A DNA stretch of 64,000 bases from Candidatus Anaeroferrophillus wilburensis (GCA_016934315.1 JAFGSY010000007.1:45866-109865); one strand, 5' to 3'. Counted from the first letter of the stretch, positions 1 through 9,732 are shown. Numbers and translations are program-made. Notes: generated by a model not told the origin, from the letters alone.

Positions 1-1524
1 GCCGCCACCAAGGAACGCTATCTTCAGCATATTGCTCGAGCGCTGAAGATACATCCTCGGCAGATTACTTACAATAAAATTATTCGTAGATCGGTGGATG
101 CGCGGCGCCAGTCGGTGAAAGTGAATATCAGGGTTCTGGTGTGGCATGATGAATTACCACCAGATGAACCGGGGAACGTTTTTACCTACCCGGATGTCCA
201 CGGCAAAACCGAAGTGCATATCATCGGTGCAGGTCCGGGCGGCTTATTTGCCGGCCTGCGTTTGATAGAGCTGGGATACAAGCCGGTTATTCTGGAAAGA
301 GGAAAGGATGTCAAAGCCCGCAGACATGATATTGCGGCCATTTATCAACAACAGCAGATAAACCCGGATTCAAACTTCTGCTTTGGCGAAGGGGGGGCCG
401 GAACCTTTTCCGACGGCAAGCTCTATACCCGTTCAAAAAAACGGGGCAGCGTGCAAAAGATTCTTGAGGTCTTGCATTTTCATGGTGCATCTGAAGATAT
501 CTTGATTGAAGCGCACCCCCATATAGGCACCAACAAACTGCCGGCCATTGTTCAGGCGCTCCGGGGGAGCATTCTGGCGGCCGGCGGTGAGATCCATTAT
601 AACAGCCGCGTCGAAGAGTTCCTGCTTACCAACAATCGGCTCAGCGGCATCAAAACCCAAAACGATACAATTCCGGTTCAGCAGGTCATCCTGGCGGCAG
701 GCCATTCTGCCCGGACTCTATTCACCATGATGAGTGCAAGGGGAATCACTCTCGAGGCAAAACCTTTCGCCATGGGAGTCCGCGTAGAGCATCCACAAGA
801 ACTTATCGACCGGCTTCAATACCATGGCAGCGGTCGCGGCGATTATCTGCCAGCGGCCGCCTATGCGCTGGCAACCCAAGTTGCCGGACGGGGCGTCTAT
901 TCCTTTTGCATGTGCCCCGGTGGTTATATTGTCCCCGCCGCAACGTCGGACATGGAAATCGTCGTCAACGGCATGTCCTCTGCTGCGCGTCATTCAAAAT
1001 ACGCCAATGCCGGCATGGTAGTCGAAATTCAATTATGCGATATTCCGCAGTTGGATCAAGATAGTGCGTTGGCCGGCCTGCAATTCCAGCAGGAACTGGA
1101 GCAGCATGCCAAACTGCATGGCGGGGGAGGGCAGATTGCCCCGGCACAGCGAATAACCGACTTTGTGTCCGGCAGGCTTTCGCAATCACTGCCTGACACC
1201 TCCTATCATCCCGGCACGTCAAGCTCCCCATTGCACGAATGGCTGCCGGAACACATTGCAAGACGACTTGCAGAAAGCTTCAAGGCGTTCGACAGGCGCA
1301 TGAAAGGTTTTTTGACCAGCGAGGCGGTTATCCTGGGGGTTGAATCACGCACTTCATCACCCGTTCGCATCCCGCGCAATCATGAAACCTTGCAGCATAT
1401 CCACATTGCCAACCTCTACCCGTGCGGCGAAGGCGCCGGCTATGCAGGAGGGATTGTTTCATCGGCGATAGACGGTGAACGGTGCGCTGAAGCCGTCTGC
1501 AAAAACATCCTCCAGGCAATGTAG
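1..1524 (+). CDS. NAD(P)/FAD-dependent dehydrogenase (COG2509-like), 5' end outside window
   Basis: The frame is open from base 1, so the gene starts upstream of the window; a GTG at 94 is only an internal Val codon. The visible 507 residues begin with a basic segment, then a Rossmann dinucleotide-binding motif GAGPGGLFAG followed by an acidic strand end (VILERG) typical of FAD binding. A glycine-rich FGEGGAGTFSDGKL block and a C-terminal CGEGAGYAGGI motif match the uncharacterised FAD-dependent dehydrogenases of COG2509, which are usually a little over 500 residues, so little of the N-terminus is missing. The substrate of this family is unknown. It is probably cytoplasmic. No linked partner is visible; a 467-base gap separates it from purF. 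The family call is solid, the function is not. Confidence 0.85.
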   Translation, partial: AATKERYLQHIARALKIHPRQITYNKIIRRSVDARRQSVKVNIRVLVWHDELPPDEPGNVFTYPDVHGKTEVHIIGAGPGGLFAGLRLIELGYKPVILERGKDVKARRHDIAAIYQQQQINPDSNFCFGEGGAGTFSDGKLYTRSKKRGSVQKILEVLHFHGASEDILIEAHPHIGTNKLPAIVQALRGSILAAGGEIHYNSRVEEFLLTNNRLSGIKTQNDTIPVQQVILAAGHSARTLFTMMSARGITLEAKPFAMGVRVEHPQELIDRLQYHGSGRGDYLPAAAYALATQVAGRGVYSFCMCPGGYIVPAATSDMEIVVNGMSSAARHSKYANAGMVVEIQLCDIPQLDQDSALAGLQFQQELEQHAKLHGGGGQIAPAQRITDFVSGRLSQSLPDTSYHPGTSSSPLHEWLPEHIARRLAESFKAFDRRMKGFLTSEAVILGVESRTSSPVRIPRNHETLQHIHIANLYPCGEGAGYAGGIVSSAIDGERCAEAVCKNILQAM

Positions 1525-1991
1525 GGCAAGCGGCCCACGGTCCTCAGATGTTGGCCATACCGGCACGCTTCATCTTGGCTGGCTGCCTTTTCAAGATCTT
1601 CCGGAACACGGTTCATATCTCTTGAACAACGACTGAAGGATGTCTTGCGACATTCTTTTTTGCCAATTACTGCTTTAGCATCCTCATAACACCCCAGATA
1701 TTCCTGCGGTTAAAACCTTCCTCTGTCTTGTTCTTGAACAACAATTTTTTAGAAAACATGGGGACCGCCGTGATCAGGACTGTACGGGAACCGTTTTCCA
1801 GAGGCTCTGACCCTACGAAGGATGGCCAATACTTCCCGTCTCCTCAGCCCATGAGCGGAACATCACAGGAGTGCTGAACACTGCAGACAGCGCCATCAGG
1901 GAACCGGTTTAAAGGTTGAATTAGCTGAACTTTGCTGTTATAACTCCTGCCAGACGAATATTGTCACCTGGATGGTAACGGGCAAAAATAC
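1525..1991. other. 467-base intergenic region
   Basis: I see no convincing gene on either strand. The minus strand has a 30-codon open stretch starting near 1760 that I do not recognise, and there is no clear terminator for the upstream dehydrogenase gene. The last 80 bases hold the likely purF promoter. Confidence 0.5.
1916..1944 (+). promoter_or_regulatory. Probable sigma-70 promoter of purF
   Basis: TTGAAT at 1916-1921 and TATAAC at 1939-1944 are separated by 17 bases, close to the consensus. They lie about 50 bases upstream of the purF ATG. No purine riboswitch-like or PurR-like element was recognised. Confidence 0.5.
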
Positions 1992-3362
1992 ATGTGTGGA
2001 ATTATCGGAATTTTCAACCACCCCGAGGCCAGCAATCTGGCCTATCTGGGGCTGTATGCCATGCAGCACCGGGGCCAGGAGAGTGCCGGCATTATCTCAA
2101 CCGACGGCAGTCAGTTTGCCATTCACAAAGGCATGGGTCTGGTTGCTGATATTTTCTCCGAGGAAACCATTGCCAATCTCCCCGGCAACCGGGCCATCGG
2201 CCATGTGCGCTATTCCACCGCCGGGGCCAGCAGCCTGGAAAATGCCCAGCCATTTATGATCAATTTTTCCCTGGGCACCCTGGCGATCGCCCACAATGGC
2301 AACCTGGTAAATGCCGAAGAGCTTAAAAGATCGCTGGTCAACACCGGTTCCATTTTCCAGTCCTCAATGGATTCCGAAGTGGTTATGCATCTTATCGCCT
2401 GTTCCCGGGAACCAAAACTGATCGGCCGGCTGGCCGATTCCTTGAAGCAGGTAAAAGGGGCTTATTCCCTGCTTTTTCTCAATGAACACCAGATGATTGC
2501 CGCCCGGGACCCGCGGGCAATCCGGCCCCTGGTGCTGGGAAAGCTCAAGGGTGCCTATATCGTTGCCTCGGAAACCTGCGCCTTTGATCTGCTGGAAGCT
2601 GAATTTGTCCGGGAGATAGCTCCCGGTGAAATCCTGACCATTTCCGATCGGGGGATCAAGTCCTATTTTCCCTTCCCCCTTGCCAAAACGGCCCACTGCA
2701 TTTTTGAATACATCTATTTTGCCCGACCCGACAGTATCATGTTCGGGGAAACCGTCTATGATGTCCGCATCCGCCTGGGTCGCCAACTGGCCCGGGAACA
2801 CCCGGTTGAAGCGGACATGATTATTCCCATCCCTGATTCCGGTACTCCGGCGGCCCTCGGCTATGCCAAGGAAACCGGCATCCCCTTTGAGCTGGGGCTG
2901 ATCAGAAACCACTATGTGGGACGCACCTTCATTGAGCCGCAAAGCTCCATTCGCCATTTCGGCGTAAAAATAAAGCTGAACGCCATTAAAAGCATTATTA
3001 AGGATAAGCGGGTGATCGTCATTGATGACTCCATTGTCCGGGGAACCACCTCAAGAAAGATCATCAAGATGATCAAGGCGGCCGGCGCCCGTGAGGTCCA
3101 TGTACGGATCAGCTCGCCCCCCACCGACTATCCCTGCTTTTACGGCATTGACACCCCCAGCAGAGGAGAACTCATTGCTTCCAGCCACACGGTTGAAGAT
3201 ATAAGAAAATACATCACTGCTGACAGCTTGGGTTATATCAGCACAGAGGGATTACGACAGGTTGTGCGCTGTCAGGAGTGCTTCTGCGATGCCTGTTTCT
3301 CCGGCCATTACCCGGTTAGTTTCCCGGCAATCGAAGAGCCGGAGCAACCGGCTCTTTTCTGA
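1992..3362 (+). CDS. purF: Amidophosphoribosyltransferase
   Basis: This enzyme makes 5-phosphoribosylamine from PRPP and glutamine, the first committed step of purine synthesis, in the cytoplasm. The 456-residue protein opens MCGIIGIF, so Cys2 becomes the N-terminal nucleophile of the class II glutamine amidotransferase domain after Met removal. There is no propeptide of the kind processed off Bacillus PurF. The C-terminal half carries the PRPP-binding motif [14 protein letters not shown] (about 341-354). Cysteines 236, 382, 432 and 435 sit where the Bacillus-type enzyme ligates its [4Fe-4S] cluster, so this is probably the oxygen-labile, cluster-containing class, as expected in an anaerobe. 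nadE follows 41 bases later, likely in the same transcript. The Shine-Dalgarno sequence is weak. Confidence 0.97.
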   Translation: MCGIIGIFNHPEASNLAYLGLYAMQHRGQESAGIISTDGSQFAIHKGMGLVADIFSEETIANLPGNRAIGHVRYSTAGASSLENAQPFMINFSLGTLAIAHNGNLVNAEELKRSLVNTGSIFQSSMDSEVVMHLIACSREPKLIGRLADSLKQVKGAYSLLFLNEHQMIAARDPRAIRPLVLGKLKGAYIVASETCAFDLLEAEFVREIAPGEILTISDRGIKSYFPFPLAKTAHCIFEYIYFARPDSIMFGETVYDVRIRLGRQLAREHPVEADMIIPIPDSGTPAALGYAKETGIPFELGLIRNHYVGRTFIEPQSSIRHFGVKIKLNAIKSIIKDKRVIVIDDSIVRGTTSRKIIKMIKAAGAREVHVRISSPPTDYPCFYGIDTPSRGELIASSHTVEDIRKYITADSLGYISTEGLRQVVRCQECFCDACFSGHYPVSFPAIEEPEQPALF

Positions 3363-3403
3363 ATATCCAGCAATCCGTTTTATCAGGCCATCTATTTTGC
3401 GTT

Positions 3404-5059
3404 ATGAAAATTGCCCTTGCCCAGCTCAATCCAACGGTGGGAGATATAGACGGCAACCTTGGGCGCCTGCAACAGGTTCTTGAGGATCTACGTCCTGAAC
3501 AGCCGGACCTGGTAGTCTGCCCTGAGCTCTACCTTACCGGCTACCCCCCCCGTGATCTTTTGGAACGAACCTCTTTCATTGATGAAGTGGAGCAGGGAAT
3601 CCGCCAGCTTTGCCTCATGACGGAAGCTTTTCCTGGCTTGGGGCTGTTGCTTGGCACCATTACCCGCGCCCCCCTCAACGCCAATCGAAAACTGCATAAT
3701 TCAGCGGTGCTGATTGCTGCCGGAGAAGTTATCTTTACCCAGCATAAAAGCCTGTTGCCCGTCTATGATGTTTTTGATGAACAACGCTACTTTGAGCCGG
3801 CGGCCACGGTTGCCGTCTGCCCCTTCAAAGGGGAAACACTGGGAATTTCCATTTGTGAGGATGCCTGGAACAACCCTGAGTTGGATCACATGCCTGCCTA
3901 TGCCGTTGATCCCATAGCCCTGTTGGCCAAACAGCGGGCAACCGTCCTGATCAACCTCTCCGCCTCCCCCTTTCAGCTTGGCAAGGAGCAGCTTCGCCAA
4001 CGGATAATCAGCAGTCACGCCAAACGCCATCAGCTGCCTTTCATCCTCGTCAACCAAGTGGGCGGCAATGATGAACTGATCTTTGACGGCCAGAGTTTGG
4101 TGGTTAATCGCCAGGGGTCAGTGGCACTGGCAGCAGCACCTTTTACATCGGAAATTCGCTGCCTGACACTGGCCGAAATCGAAACACTCCCTCCCCAGAC
4201 AGATCTGCTTGCCGGTGATGATCTGGACCAGATCCGCCAGGCGCTGATCCTCGGCATTCGCGACTACTTTCGCAAATGCGGTTTTCATCAGGGCCTCATC
4301 GGTCTTTCAGGAGGCATCGATTCAGCCTTGGTATGCTGCCTGGCAGTGGAAGCTCTGGGAAAGGATAATGTCTGGGGAGTCAGCATGCCTTCACCCTTCT
4401 CCTCCCGGGGAAGTATTGACGACGCCAGGAAGCTGGCCGAAAATCTCGGTATCCAGTTTGCTATCATTCCCATCAACACCCTTTATGAAGCCTATCTTAC
4501 CACCATGAAGCCACTGTTTGCCGGGCGGCCGCCTGATGTTACCGAGGAGAATATTCAGGCCCGCATCAGGGGCTCCCTGCTTATGGCCCTGTCCAACAAA
4601 TTTGGCCACTTGGTGCTGGCTACCGGCAATAAAAGTGAGCTGGCAGTGGGTTACTGCACGCTCTACGGTGACATGTGCGGCGGCCTGAGCGTCATCTCCG
4701 ACCTGCCGAAAACAACTGTTTACCGGCTGGCTGAACGGCTCAACCGTGCGAAGGAGATTATCCCCCGGGAAACAATCAGCAAGCCCCCCTCCGCCGAACT
4801 GCGCCCGGACCAGAAAGACCAGGACACCCTTCCGCCGTATGACATCCTGGATCAGATATTGGCTCTTTTTGTTGATCAGGGGAAATCAGCAGCTGAAATC
4901 ATCGGCCAGGGCTTTGCGCCAGAAACCGTCACCTGGGTTGCCCGGGCGGTATATAAAAATGAATATAAGCGGCGGCAGGCGGCACCGGGACTGAAAGTCA
5001 CCAGCAAGGCTTTCGGTATGGGACGCCGGATACCGATTGCGGCCCACTACACTATCTAA
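3404..5059 (+). CDS. nadE: Glutamine-dependent NAD+ synthase
   Basis: The enzyme amidates deamido-NAD to NAD+ using ATP and ammonia taken from glutamine. The 551 residues show the two expected domains. An N-terminal nitrilase-type glutaminase (about 1-260) has the catalytic Glu (CPELYLTGYPPRD), Lys (HKSLLPVYDVFDE) and Cys (ISICEDAWN). A C-terminal synthetase follows, with the ATP pyrophosphatase loop GLSGGIDSAL and the family stretch AVGYCTLYGDMCGGL. Length and order are standard for the fused bacterial enzyme. It follows purF by 41 bases, and a small gene with a strong ribosome site begins 14 bases after its stop, suggesting a nucleotide and cofactor operon. Confidence 0.97.
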   Translation: MKIALAQLNPTVGDIDGNLGRLQQVLEDLRPEQPDLVVCPELYLTGYPPRDLLERTSFIDEVEQGIRQLCLMTEAFPGLGLLLGTITRAPLNANRKLHNSAVLIAAGEVIFTQHKSLLPVYDVFDEQRYFEPAATVAVCPFKGETLGISICEDAWNNPELDHMPAYAVDPIALLAKQRATVLINLSASPFQLGKEQLRQRIISSHAKRHQLPFILVNQVGGNDELIFDGQSLVVNRQGSVALAAAPFTSEIRCLTLAEIETLPPQTDLLAGDDLDQIRQALILGIRDYFRKCGFHQGLIGLSGGIDSALVCCLAVEALGKDNVWGVSMPSPFSSRGSIDDARKLAENLGIQFAIIPINTLYEAYLTTMKPLFAGRPPDVTEENIQARIRGSLLMALSNKFGHLVLATGNKSELAVGYCTLYGDMCGGLSVISDLPKTTVYRLAERLNRAKEIIPRETISKPPSAELRPDQKDQDTLPPYDILDQILALFVDQGKSAAEIIGQGFAPETVTWVARAVYKNEYKRRQAAPGLKVTSKAFGMGRRIPIAAHYTI

Positions 5060-5073
5060 CAAGGAGACATCAT

Positions 5074-5286
5074 ATGACAACACAACAGGCTAAACGATAT
5101 ACTCTGGAAGAGGGGTTGGTGCTCACCTATAATGAACGAGGCTGGGTGCTGCTGCGTAACGGTGAAGAACCGGTCGGCTCTGATCTTCACCAGGAGAATC
5201 TGAAAATTCCCTACAAGGGCCACAAAACGCTGCTTGGCTATGTTAACGAGATCATTACCAACGGCCTGGAAGATCCGGTCCATTAA
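5074..5286 (+). CDS. Small conserved-looking hypothetical protein (70 aa)
   Basis: A strong AAGGAG at 5061-5066 precedes the ATG by 7 bases, and the gene starts 14 bases after nadE, so it is very probably translated. The 70-residue product is soluble, mildly acidic, without cysteine, signal peptide or membrane segment, and begins MTTQQAKRYTLEEGLVLTYN. I do not recognise the family. It lies directly between nadE and the SelW-like selenoprotein gene (49-base gap), so it may be cotranscribed with both. Confidence 0.75.
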   Translation: MTTQQAKRYTLEEGLVLTYNERGWVLLRNGEEPVGSDLHQENLKIPYKGHKTLLGYVNEIITNGLEDPVH

Positions 5287-5335
5287 TATTCAGCATGACG
5301 CTGAGCACAATCCCTCACCGACCATGGAGAGCGGG

Positions 5336-5563
5336 ATGAAAATTACCATTGAATACTGCGGCGAGTGAAACTATCGGCCAAAAGCCGTCAGTCTGGCGGA
5401 AAACATCAAAAAGGCATTGCCGGCCGAGGTGGAACTGATCAAATCACGAGGTGGAGTTTTTGAAATTACCGCCGGGCAGCAGCTTGTTTATTCAAAAAAG
5501 GCAACCGGGGTTTTCCCTGACCAGAAACAGATTATCCGAAAACTGGAACAGCTGGCGACCTAG
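5336..5563 (+). CDS. SelW-like (Rdx family) selenoprotein, in-frame TGA read as selenocysteine
   Basis: Reading TGA 5366-5368 as selenocysteine gives a single 75-residue protein that starts MKITIEYCGEU and ends at TAG 5563. The CxxU pair at residues 8-11 after a short beta strand, followed by NYRPKA, is the redox motif of SelW/Rdx thioredoxin-fold proteins, whose Cys forms are CxxC. The downstream GGVFEI, VYSKK and GVFPD blocks are also family-like, so homology continues across the TGA. GGAGA at 5326-5330 is a good ribosome site. A short hairpin (CGGC 5375-5378 with GCCG 5384-5387) sits just after the TGA, but it is weak and its loop does not start with G. The role is probably a small thiol/selenol redox protein; the partner is unknown. 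Homology is strong, Sec insertion is inferred. Confidence 0.85.
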
Positions 5564-5657
5564 GCCTGTTTGCCAAGACTGCCAGTTCGTGACTTTCCCC
5601 CTAATAACAGTTTTGCAACCATTTATTCCTGGCAACCACCATAAACCGGCCTGAATC

Positions 5658-5783
5658 ATGAACAACTGTCGGCACGGTTCATGCAAAACATCGGTCAGGA
5701 AACTCCTGCTGAACACCATTCCGTCTGATGAAGTGCGTTTATCTCTGGCGGGCACAGCGCAAAGGTTCCCTGTCTATGACTGA
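5658..5783 (+). CDS. Possible 41-residue ORF overlapping the diguanylate cyclase start
   Basis: ATG at 5658 opens a 41-codon frame beginning MNNCRHGSC. It ends with TGA 5781-5783, overlapping the cyclase ATG at 5776. Overlap could mean translational coupling, but there is no clear ribosome site and I recognise no family. It is recorded as a possible leader peptide only. Confidence 0.2.
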   Translation: MNNCRHGSCKTSVRKLLLNTIPSDEVRLSLAGTAQRFPVYD

Positions 5784-6918
5784 TGATATCCTGCAGGAAA
5801 ACCGGCAGCTGCGATATCAGCTCCAGCATTTGCTGCAGAATGCCCAGCAAAACGAGATAAAAAAACTGCGCTTTGATGAACTGGAGCTTGAACTCATCAG
5901 CGCCGGCTCCATCACTGAGCTGGTCCAGCTGATCACCGGCTGGTATCGTACCCGGTTCAAGATTGATTTCGTCACCCTCGCTTTGGTCGACCAGGAGTAT
6001 GAACTACGGCGGATTGCCGAGGAAACAGAGCCTCCCTGGGATCAGCTGGCGGAGATTCTTTTCATAAGTGAGCCAGCAACCTTGCAAAACCTCTACGCAG
6101 CACCGGCCAAACCACTTTTGCAGACCTATGACTCTCGTTGCCACACCTTCCTGTTTCCCCAAGACCCTCTCCCTCCGGCTTCTGTTGCCCTGTTACCCCT
6201 CACCCGCCAGGGAAGGCTGCTAGGCAGCCTGAACCTTGGAAGCCGGCAAAAAGAACGTTATATGACCAACGGCAGCACGGATTTTCTCGAACATCTGGCC
6301 GCCGTAGTGGCCATCTGCCTGGAAAATACGATCAACATTGAACGGTTGCAACGGGTGGCACTCACCGATTCATTGACCGGTGTTTTCAATCGCGGTTTTT
6401 TCGACCGCCGGCTGGGGGATGAGGTTTCCCGTGCCTATCGCTACGGGCAACCCCTCTCATGCCTGTTTCTCGACCTGGACCACTTCAAAACCATTAATGA
6501 CCGGCTGGGACACCAGAGCGGCGACCAGGTGCTCCGTGGTCTGACCCGGCTGATCAATATCCACCTACGCCGAAGTGATATCATCGCCCGCTACGGCGGC
6601 GAGGAGTTTGTCATCCTCCTGCCCCACACCACTGGCGCAAACGCTTTTGATATCGCTGAACGGATACGCCAAACCATTGAAAATCATCACTTTACCCTGC
6701 AGCAGCATGCGCTGGGCACCAAAGTGACCATCTCCATCGGCATTGCCACCCTAGTTCCTTCAAGGGGGACACAGCCACCCACGGCCAAGGCTAATATTCT
6801 GGTAGAAGCAGCCGACCAGGCACTGTTGGAAGCAAAAAAAAGGGGAAGAAATCTGGTTGTCTGCGCCCAGGGGGTATTGCCAAGGCAAGGCACATCAGAA
6901 GATAGTTGCTTCTCATGA
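5776..6918 (+). CDS. Diguanylate cyclase with GAF-like sensor domain
   Basis: The protein makes the second messenger c-di-GMP from two GTP. I take the ATG at 5776 (380 residues) rather than the upstream in-frame ATG at 5728, because the protein proper starts MTDDILQENRQL, a short coiled coil, and AAAGG lies 10 bases upstream. Residues about 40-190 look like a GAF/DUF484-type sensory fold without membrane segments, so the enzyme is probably cytosolic. The C-terminal GGDEF domain has the active-site signature RYGGEEF. The RRSD tetrapeptide five residues before it is a product-inhibition I-site. No EAL domain follows. The ligand of the sensor domain cannot be told. Confidence 0.92.
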   Translation: MTDDILQENRQLRYQLQHLLQNAQQNEIKKLRFDELELELISAGSITELVQLITGWYRTRFKIDFVTLALVDQEYELRRIAEETEPPWDQLAEILFISEPATLQNLYAAPAKPLLQTYDSRCHTFLFPQDPLPPASVALLPLTRQGRLLGSLNLGSRQKERYMTNGSTDFLEHLAAVVAICLENTINIERLQRVALTDSLTGVFNRGFFDRRLGDEVSRAYRYGQPLSCLFLDLDHFKTINDRLGHQSGDQVLRGLTRLINIHLRRSDIIARYGGEEFVILLPHTTGANAFDIAERIRQTIENHHFTLQQHALGTKVTISIGIATLVPSRGTQPPTAKANILVEAADQALLEAKKRGRNLVVCAQGVLPRQGTSEDSCFS

Positions 6919-7012
6919 ACACATTCCAATGGTCAGGGTGCAGAAAATTACTGTCTAGGCAGGGTAGCGGCAAACACTTACGTTAGGAAGAGGCAGGTGA
7001 ACAATAACACCG

Positions 7013-8011
7013 TCAGGTTGCCGCAGGAACATTCAGGGCACAATAAGCAGCCCCCAGGAGAGCAGCCTGTTCATTGAGAATAACCGATACCGGGAAACGG
7101 GGCATGATCTCGCTGAGCCTTCCCTTATGGTTGAAAGCCGCCAGGAAACAAGGCTGCTGGAGTTTGGTCAGAATTTTAGGCGGAATGCCACCGCCAAGGA
7201 ACAGACCGCCGATGGTCATGCCGATCAGTGCCAGGTCGCCGGCAGCCGACCCCAGCAGGGCAACAAACTTTTCCAGTGCTGCAAGACATAGAGGATCACC
7301 CTCGGCCATGGCACGCTCGGCAATCAGCCGGGGGGCATTGTCCCTGGTCAGCTGTTCCACCAACCAGGCCGGCTCCTGATAACACCCGCTATCCCGCAGC
7401 CAACAATAGATCGTGTAAAGTCCGGGACCTGAAAGGACTCGCTCAAGGCTGACGTGCCCAAAACGTCCCGCCAAATAGTGCCAAAGTGCCAGATCATCTT
7501 CGGCTAAAGGAGCAAAGCCCACATGCCCCCCCTCGGAGGGCACCGGCATATACTGACCGTTGCAAGCAACCAGCAGCGCCGTTCCCAAACCGGTTCCCGG
7601 TGCCATGAGCCCAACATTCGCACCAGCAGCCCCTCTACCCCGCTGCAGCTGAAATACTTCGTTTTTCCGCAGGAGCGGCACTGCATAGGCGGTGGCCACC
7701 AGATCATTGATAAGCTGCACCCGCGGCCAGCCAAAACGCCGGGCAAGGGCAGCTTCCGACACTTTCCATGGCAGGTTGGCAGCTTTCACCTGCCTCCGGT
7801 CAACCGCCCCGGCAACCCCCAGGCAAACAGCGGCAATGGGAACGTGATAGCCAGTAATGAAACGCTCGAGAAGCTCTTCCAAGGTCGCCGCAGCACCACT
7901 GTGGTACGTCACCCCATAACGCAGCAGTGGGCGCTTCGTTTTTCCCCGAACAAAAAGTCCGAGACTGGTTTTGGTCCCGCCGATATCCCCGGCCAGGACA
8001 TAGTCCACCAT
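7013..8011 (-). CDS. glk: Glucokinase (Glk family)
   Basis: ATP-dependent phosphorylation of glucose to glucose-6-phosphate is the expected reaction. The 332-residue protein starts with a phosphate-binding loop, AGDIGGTKTSLGLF. It has the sugar-site block LINDLVATAYAV and the second glycine-rich motif GTGLGTALL, and is of Glk-family length. The start is the ATG at 8011, which shares one base with the stop of the upstream pgi gene (TGATG), implying coupled translation; a TTG three bases earlier is less likely. The partner gene supplies the next step, glucose-6-phosphate isomerisation, so the pair links free glucose to glycolysis or storage glucan turnover. Confidence 0.92.
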   Translation of the reverse strand: MVDYVLAGDIGGTKTSLGLFVRGKTKRPLLRYGVTYHSGAAATLEELLERFITGYHVPIAAVCLGVAGAVDRRQVKAANLPWKVSEAALARRFGWPRVQLINDLVATAYAVPLLRKNEVFQLQRGRGAAGANVGLMAPGTGLGTALLVACNGQYMPVPSEGGHVGFAPLAEDDLALWHYLAGRFGHVSLERVLSGPGLYTIYCWLRDSGCYQEPAWLVEQLTRDNAPRLIAERAMAEGDPLCLAALEKFVALLGSAAGDLALIGMTIGGLFLGGGIPPKILTKLQQPCFLAAFNHKGRLSEIMPRFPVSVILNEQAALLGAAYCALNVPAAT

Positions 8012-9732
8012 CAACCGGCAGCCAGCAGCGCAAGCAGCTGCTTTAAACCGGCAATCGGTGAGCCTGAAAGGTGAATGCGCAGCAGCCGGCGGCCATTTTC
8101 CTCCAAAGCCTGATAATCTCCCTGAGCCTGGGCAGCAATCAGGACACCAAACGTATACAGTTGTCCAGGGATCATTATGTCACAATCACCATCAGCGGTA
8201 AGCTGGAGAAAGACCCCTCGGTTGCCATCCCCTTTATGCAGCTGGCCGGTGGAGTGAAGAAACCGGGGACCATATCCCAGGGTAGTCTCCACCTGGCACC
8301 GTCGCCGGAGCAGCAGGCGCAATTGCTGTAAGAGAGCGTCGTTCTTAGGAAACATGGGCAGGTAGGCCATCAGAGCCAGGTAATCTCCCGGCTGCACCCG
8401 ACTTAAAAAGGTAGCAAGAACAGCTCCTACTGATCCGGGCTGAACTGCTGCATCCAGGCCGTAGACAGTCAGATATTCATCCTGGACTAACGGCGGGCGG
8501 ATCGGCAGGCTGCCGGTTGTTTTGCAGGCCGCCATCACTTCCCGGGCCTTACTTTTAGCGGCTTCAACATTGGGCTGATCAAAGGGGTTGACCTCCAGGA
8601 CAGCCCCGGCCGCCGCCGTTGCCATCTCCCATCGATAAAATTCCTGCGCCAAGCTGATGCTCTCCTGGACTTCAATACTGATCAGCGGAAGTCCTGCCTG
8701 CCGGAGAGCATCAAGGTCTGCCGCCAACGATTCCTGATGATCGCCAACCAGCTGCAGGGCAACAAAACAACAATCAGGGCCATAGGATTCAGCATCTGCC
8801 AGCGGCTCGCCAACCACCGGCAGGATGCCCCGGCCCCGTTTGCCGGTACTTTCAGCCACCAGCTGTTCAACCCAGACACCGAAAGAGGCAAGTTTTGGCG
8901 TTGTCAGAAAAACAACCTTGTCCCGGCCGGCCAGCGCCAGCTCACCCAATGCCGCGCCCAGAACCAGCGCCGGATTGTCTGCTGCCGGCACCCCAGGACC
9001 GCAAGCTGCCGCCATTATTCCGGTCTGGTTGAGCAGTGCACCAACGTTGATGCCAATTAACGCCGCCGGCAGCAGACCAAAAAAGGTCAGCGCTGAATAG
9101 CGCCCCCCCACCTCCTGAGGCGAGGAAAAAATCCGGCGGAACTGCTTTGCCAATGCCAGGGTTTCCAGTTTTGACCCCGGATCGGTAATCGCCACAAAAT
9201 GGTTGCCCGGATTTTCCAGCACCGACTCTGCCAGCGAAAAAAAATAATTGAACAATGAGAGGGTTTCGATCGTTCCGCCGGATTTGCTGGAGACCAGGAA
9301 CAGGGTCCGGGGAATGTCCAAGCCTGCAGCCAGTGCGCCAACGGCATCAGGATGGGTGCTATCCAGCACCTGCAAGACGGGATATCCGGCAGCATTGCCG
9401 AAAATAGTCATCAGGACTTCTGGCGCCAGGCTGCTGCCACCCATGCCCAGGAGAACGACATGGGTAAACCCCGCCGCTTTGATCTCTGCGGCAAAAGCAG
9501 CCAGGTTCTCTGTTTCGGCAATCATGCTGCTGGGCAGGGTCAACCAACCAAGCCGGTCAGCAAGCTCCGGCGTCGCAGCTGCCTGACGTGGATCGGCAAC
9601 CCAGAGAGTACCATCCCTCTGCCACAAACGCCTGGGCAGGGAGACCTTCTCCCACAAGGCCAAGCGGGAATCCAAGACATCGGCGTAAAAACCCAGATGG
9701 AGAGCTTGAGTATTAAGTGCCTGACAGTTCAC
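8011..9732 (-). CDS. pgi: Glucose-6-phosphate isomerase (TAL-PGI type)
   Basis: It interconverts glucose-6-phosphate and fructose-6-phosphate. SIS-domain motifs are clear: GMGGSSLAPEV, the phosphate-binding VSSKSGGTIET and GGRYSALTFFG. Length (573 residues) and the C-terminal GDGNRGVFLQL region resemble the isomerase half of transaldolase-PGI fusions rather than E. coli Pgi, but no transaldolase part is attached. I place the start at the GTG at 9732, directly after a purine-rich AGGAGGAGGTG site. The frame stays open to 9810, but the extra residues look non-conserved. glk follows with a one-base overlap, and a small membrane-protein gene lies 120 bases upstream. Confidence 0.92.
   Translation of the reverse strand: MNCQALNTQALHLGFYADVLDSRLALWEKVSLPRRLWQRDGTLWVADPRQAAATPELADRLGWLTLPSSMIAETENLAAFAAEIKAAGFTHVVLLGMGGSSLAPEVLMTIFGNAAGYPVLQVLDSTHPDAVGALAAGLDIPRTLFLVSSKSGGTIETLSLFNYFFSLAESVLENPGNHFVAITDPGSKLETLALAKQFRRIFSSPQEVGGRYSALTFFGLLPAALIGINVGALLNQTGIMAAACGPGVPAADNPALVLGAALGELALAGRDKVVFLTTPKLASFGVWVEQLVAESTGKRGRGILPVVGEPLADAESYGPDCCFVALQLVGDHQESLAADLDALRQAGLPLISIEVQESISLAQEFYRWEMATAAAGAVLEVNPFDQPNVEAAKSKAREVMAACKTTGSLPIRPPLVQDEYLTVYGLDAAVQPGSVGAVLATFLSRVQPGDYLALMAYLPMFPKNDALLQQLRLLLRRRCQVETTLGYGPRFLHSTGQLHKGDGNRGVFLQLTADGDCDIMIPGQLYTFGVLIAAQAQGDYQALEENGRRLLRIHLSGSPIAGLKQLLALLAAG

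Noticed and set aside
2364..2957. 197-codon minus-strand ORF opposite purF
   Set aside because: It is a shadow of the GC-rich third-position pattern of purF; composition is low-complexity and no family is recognised.
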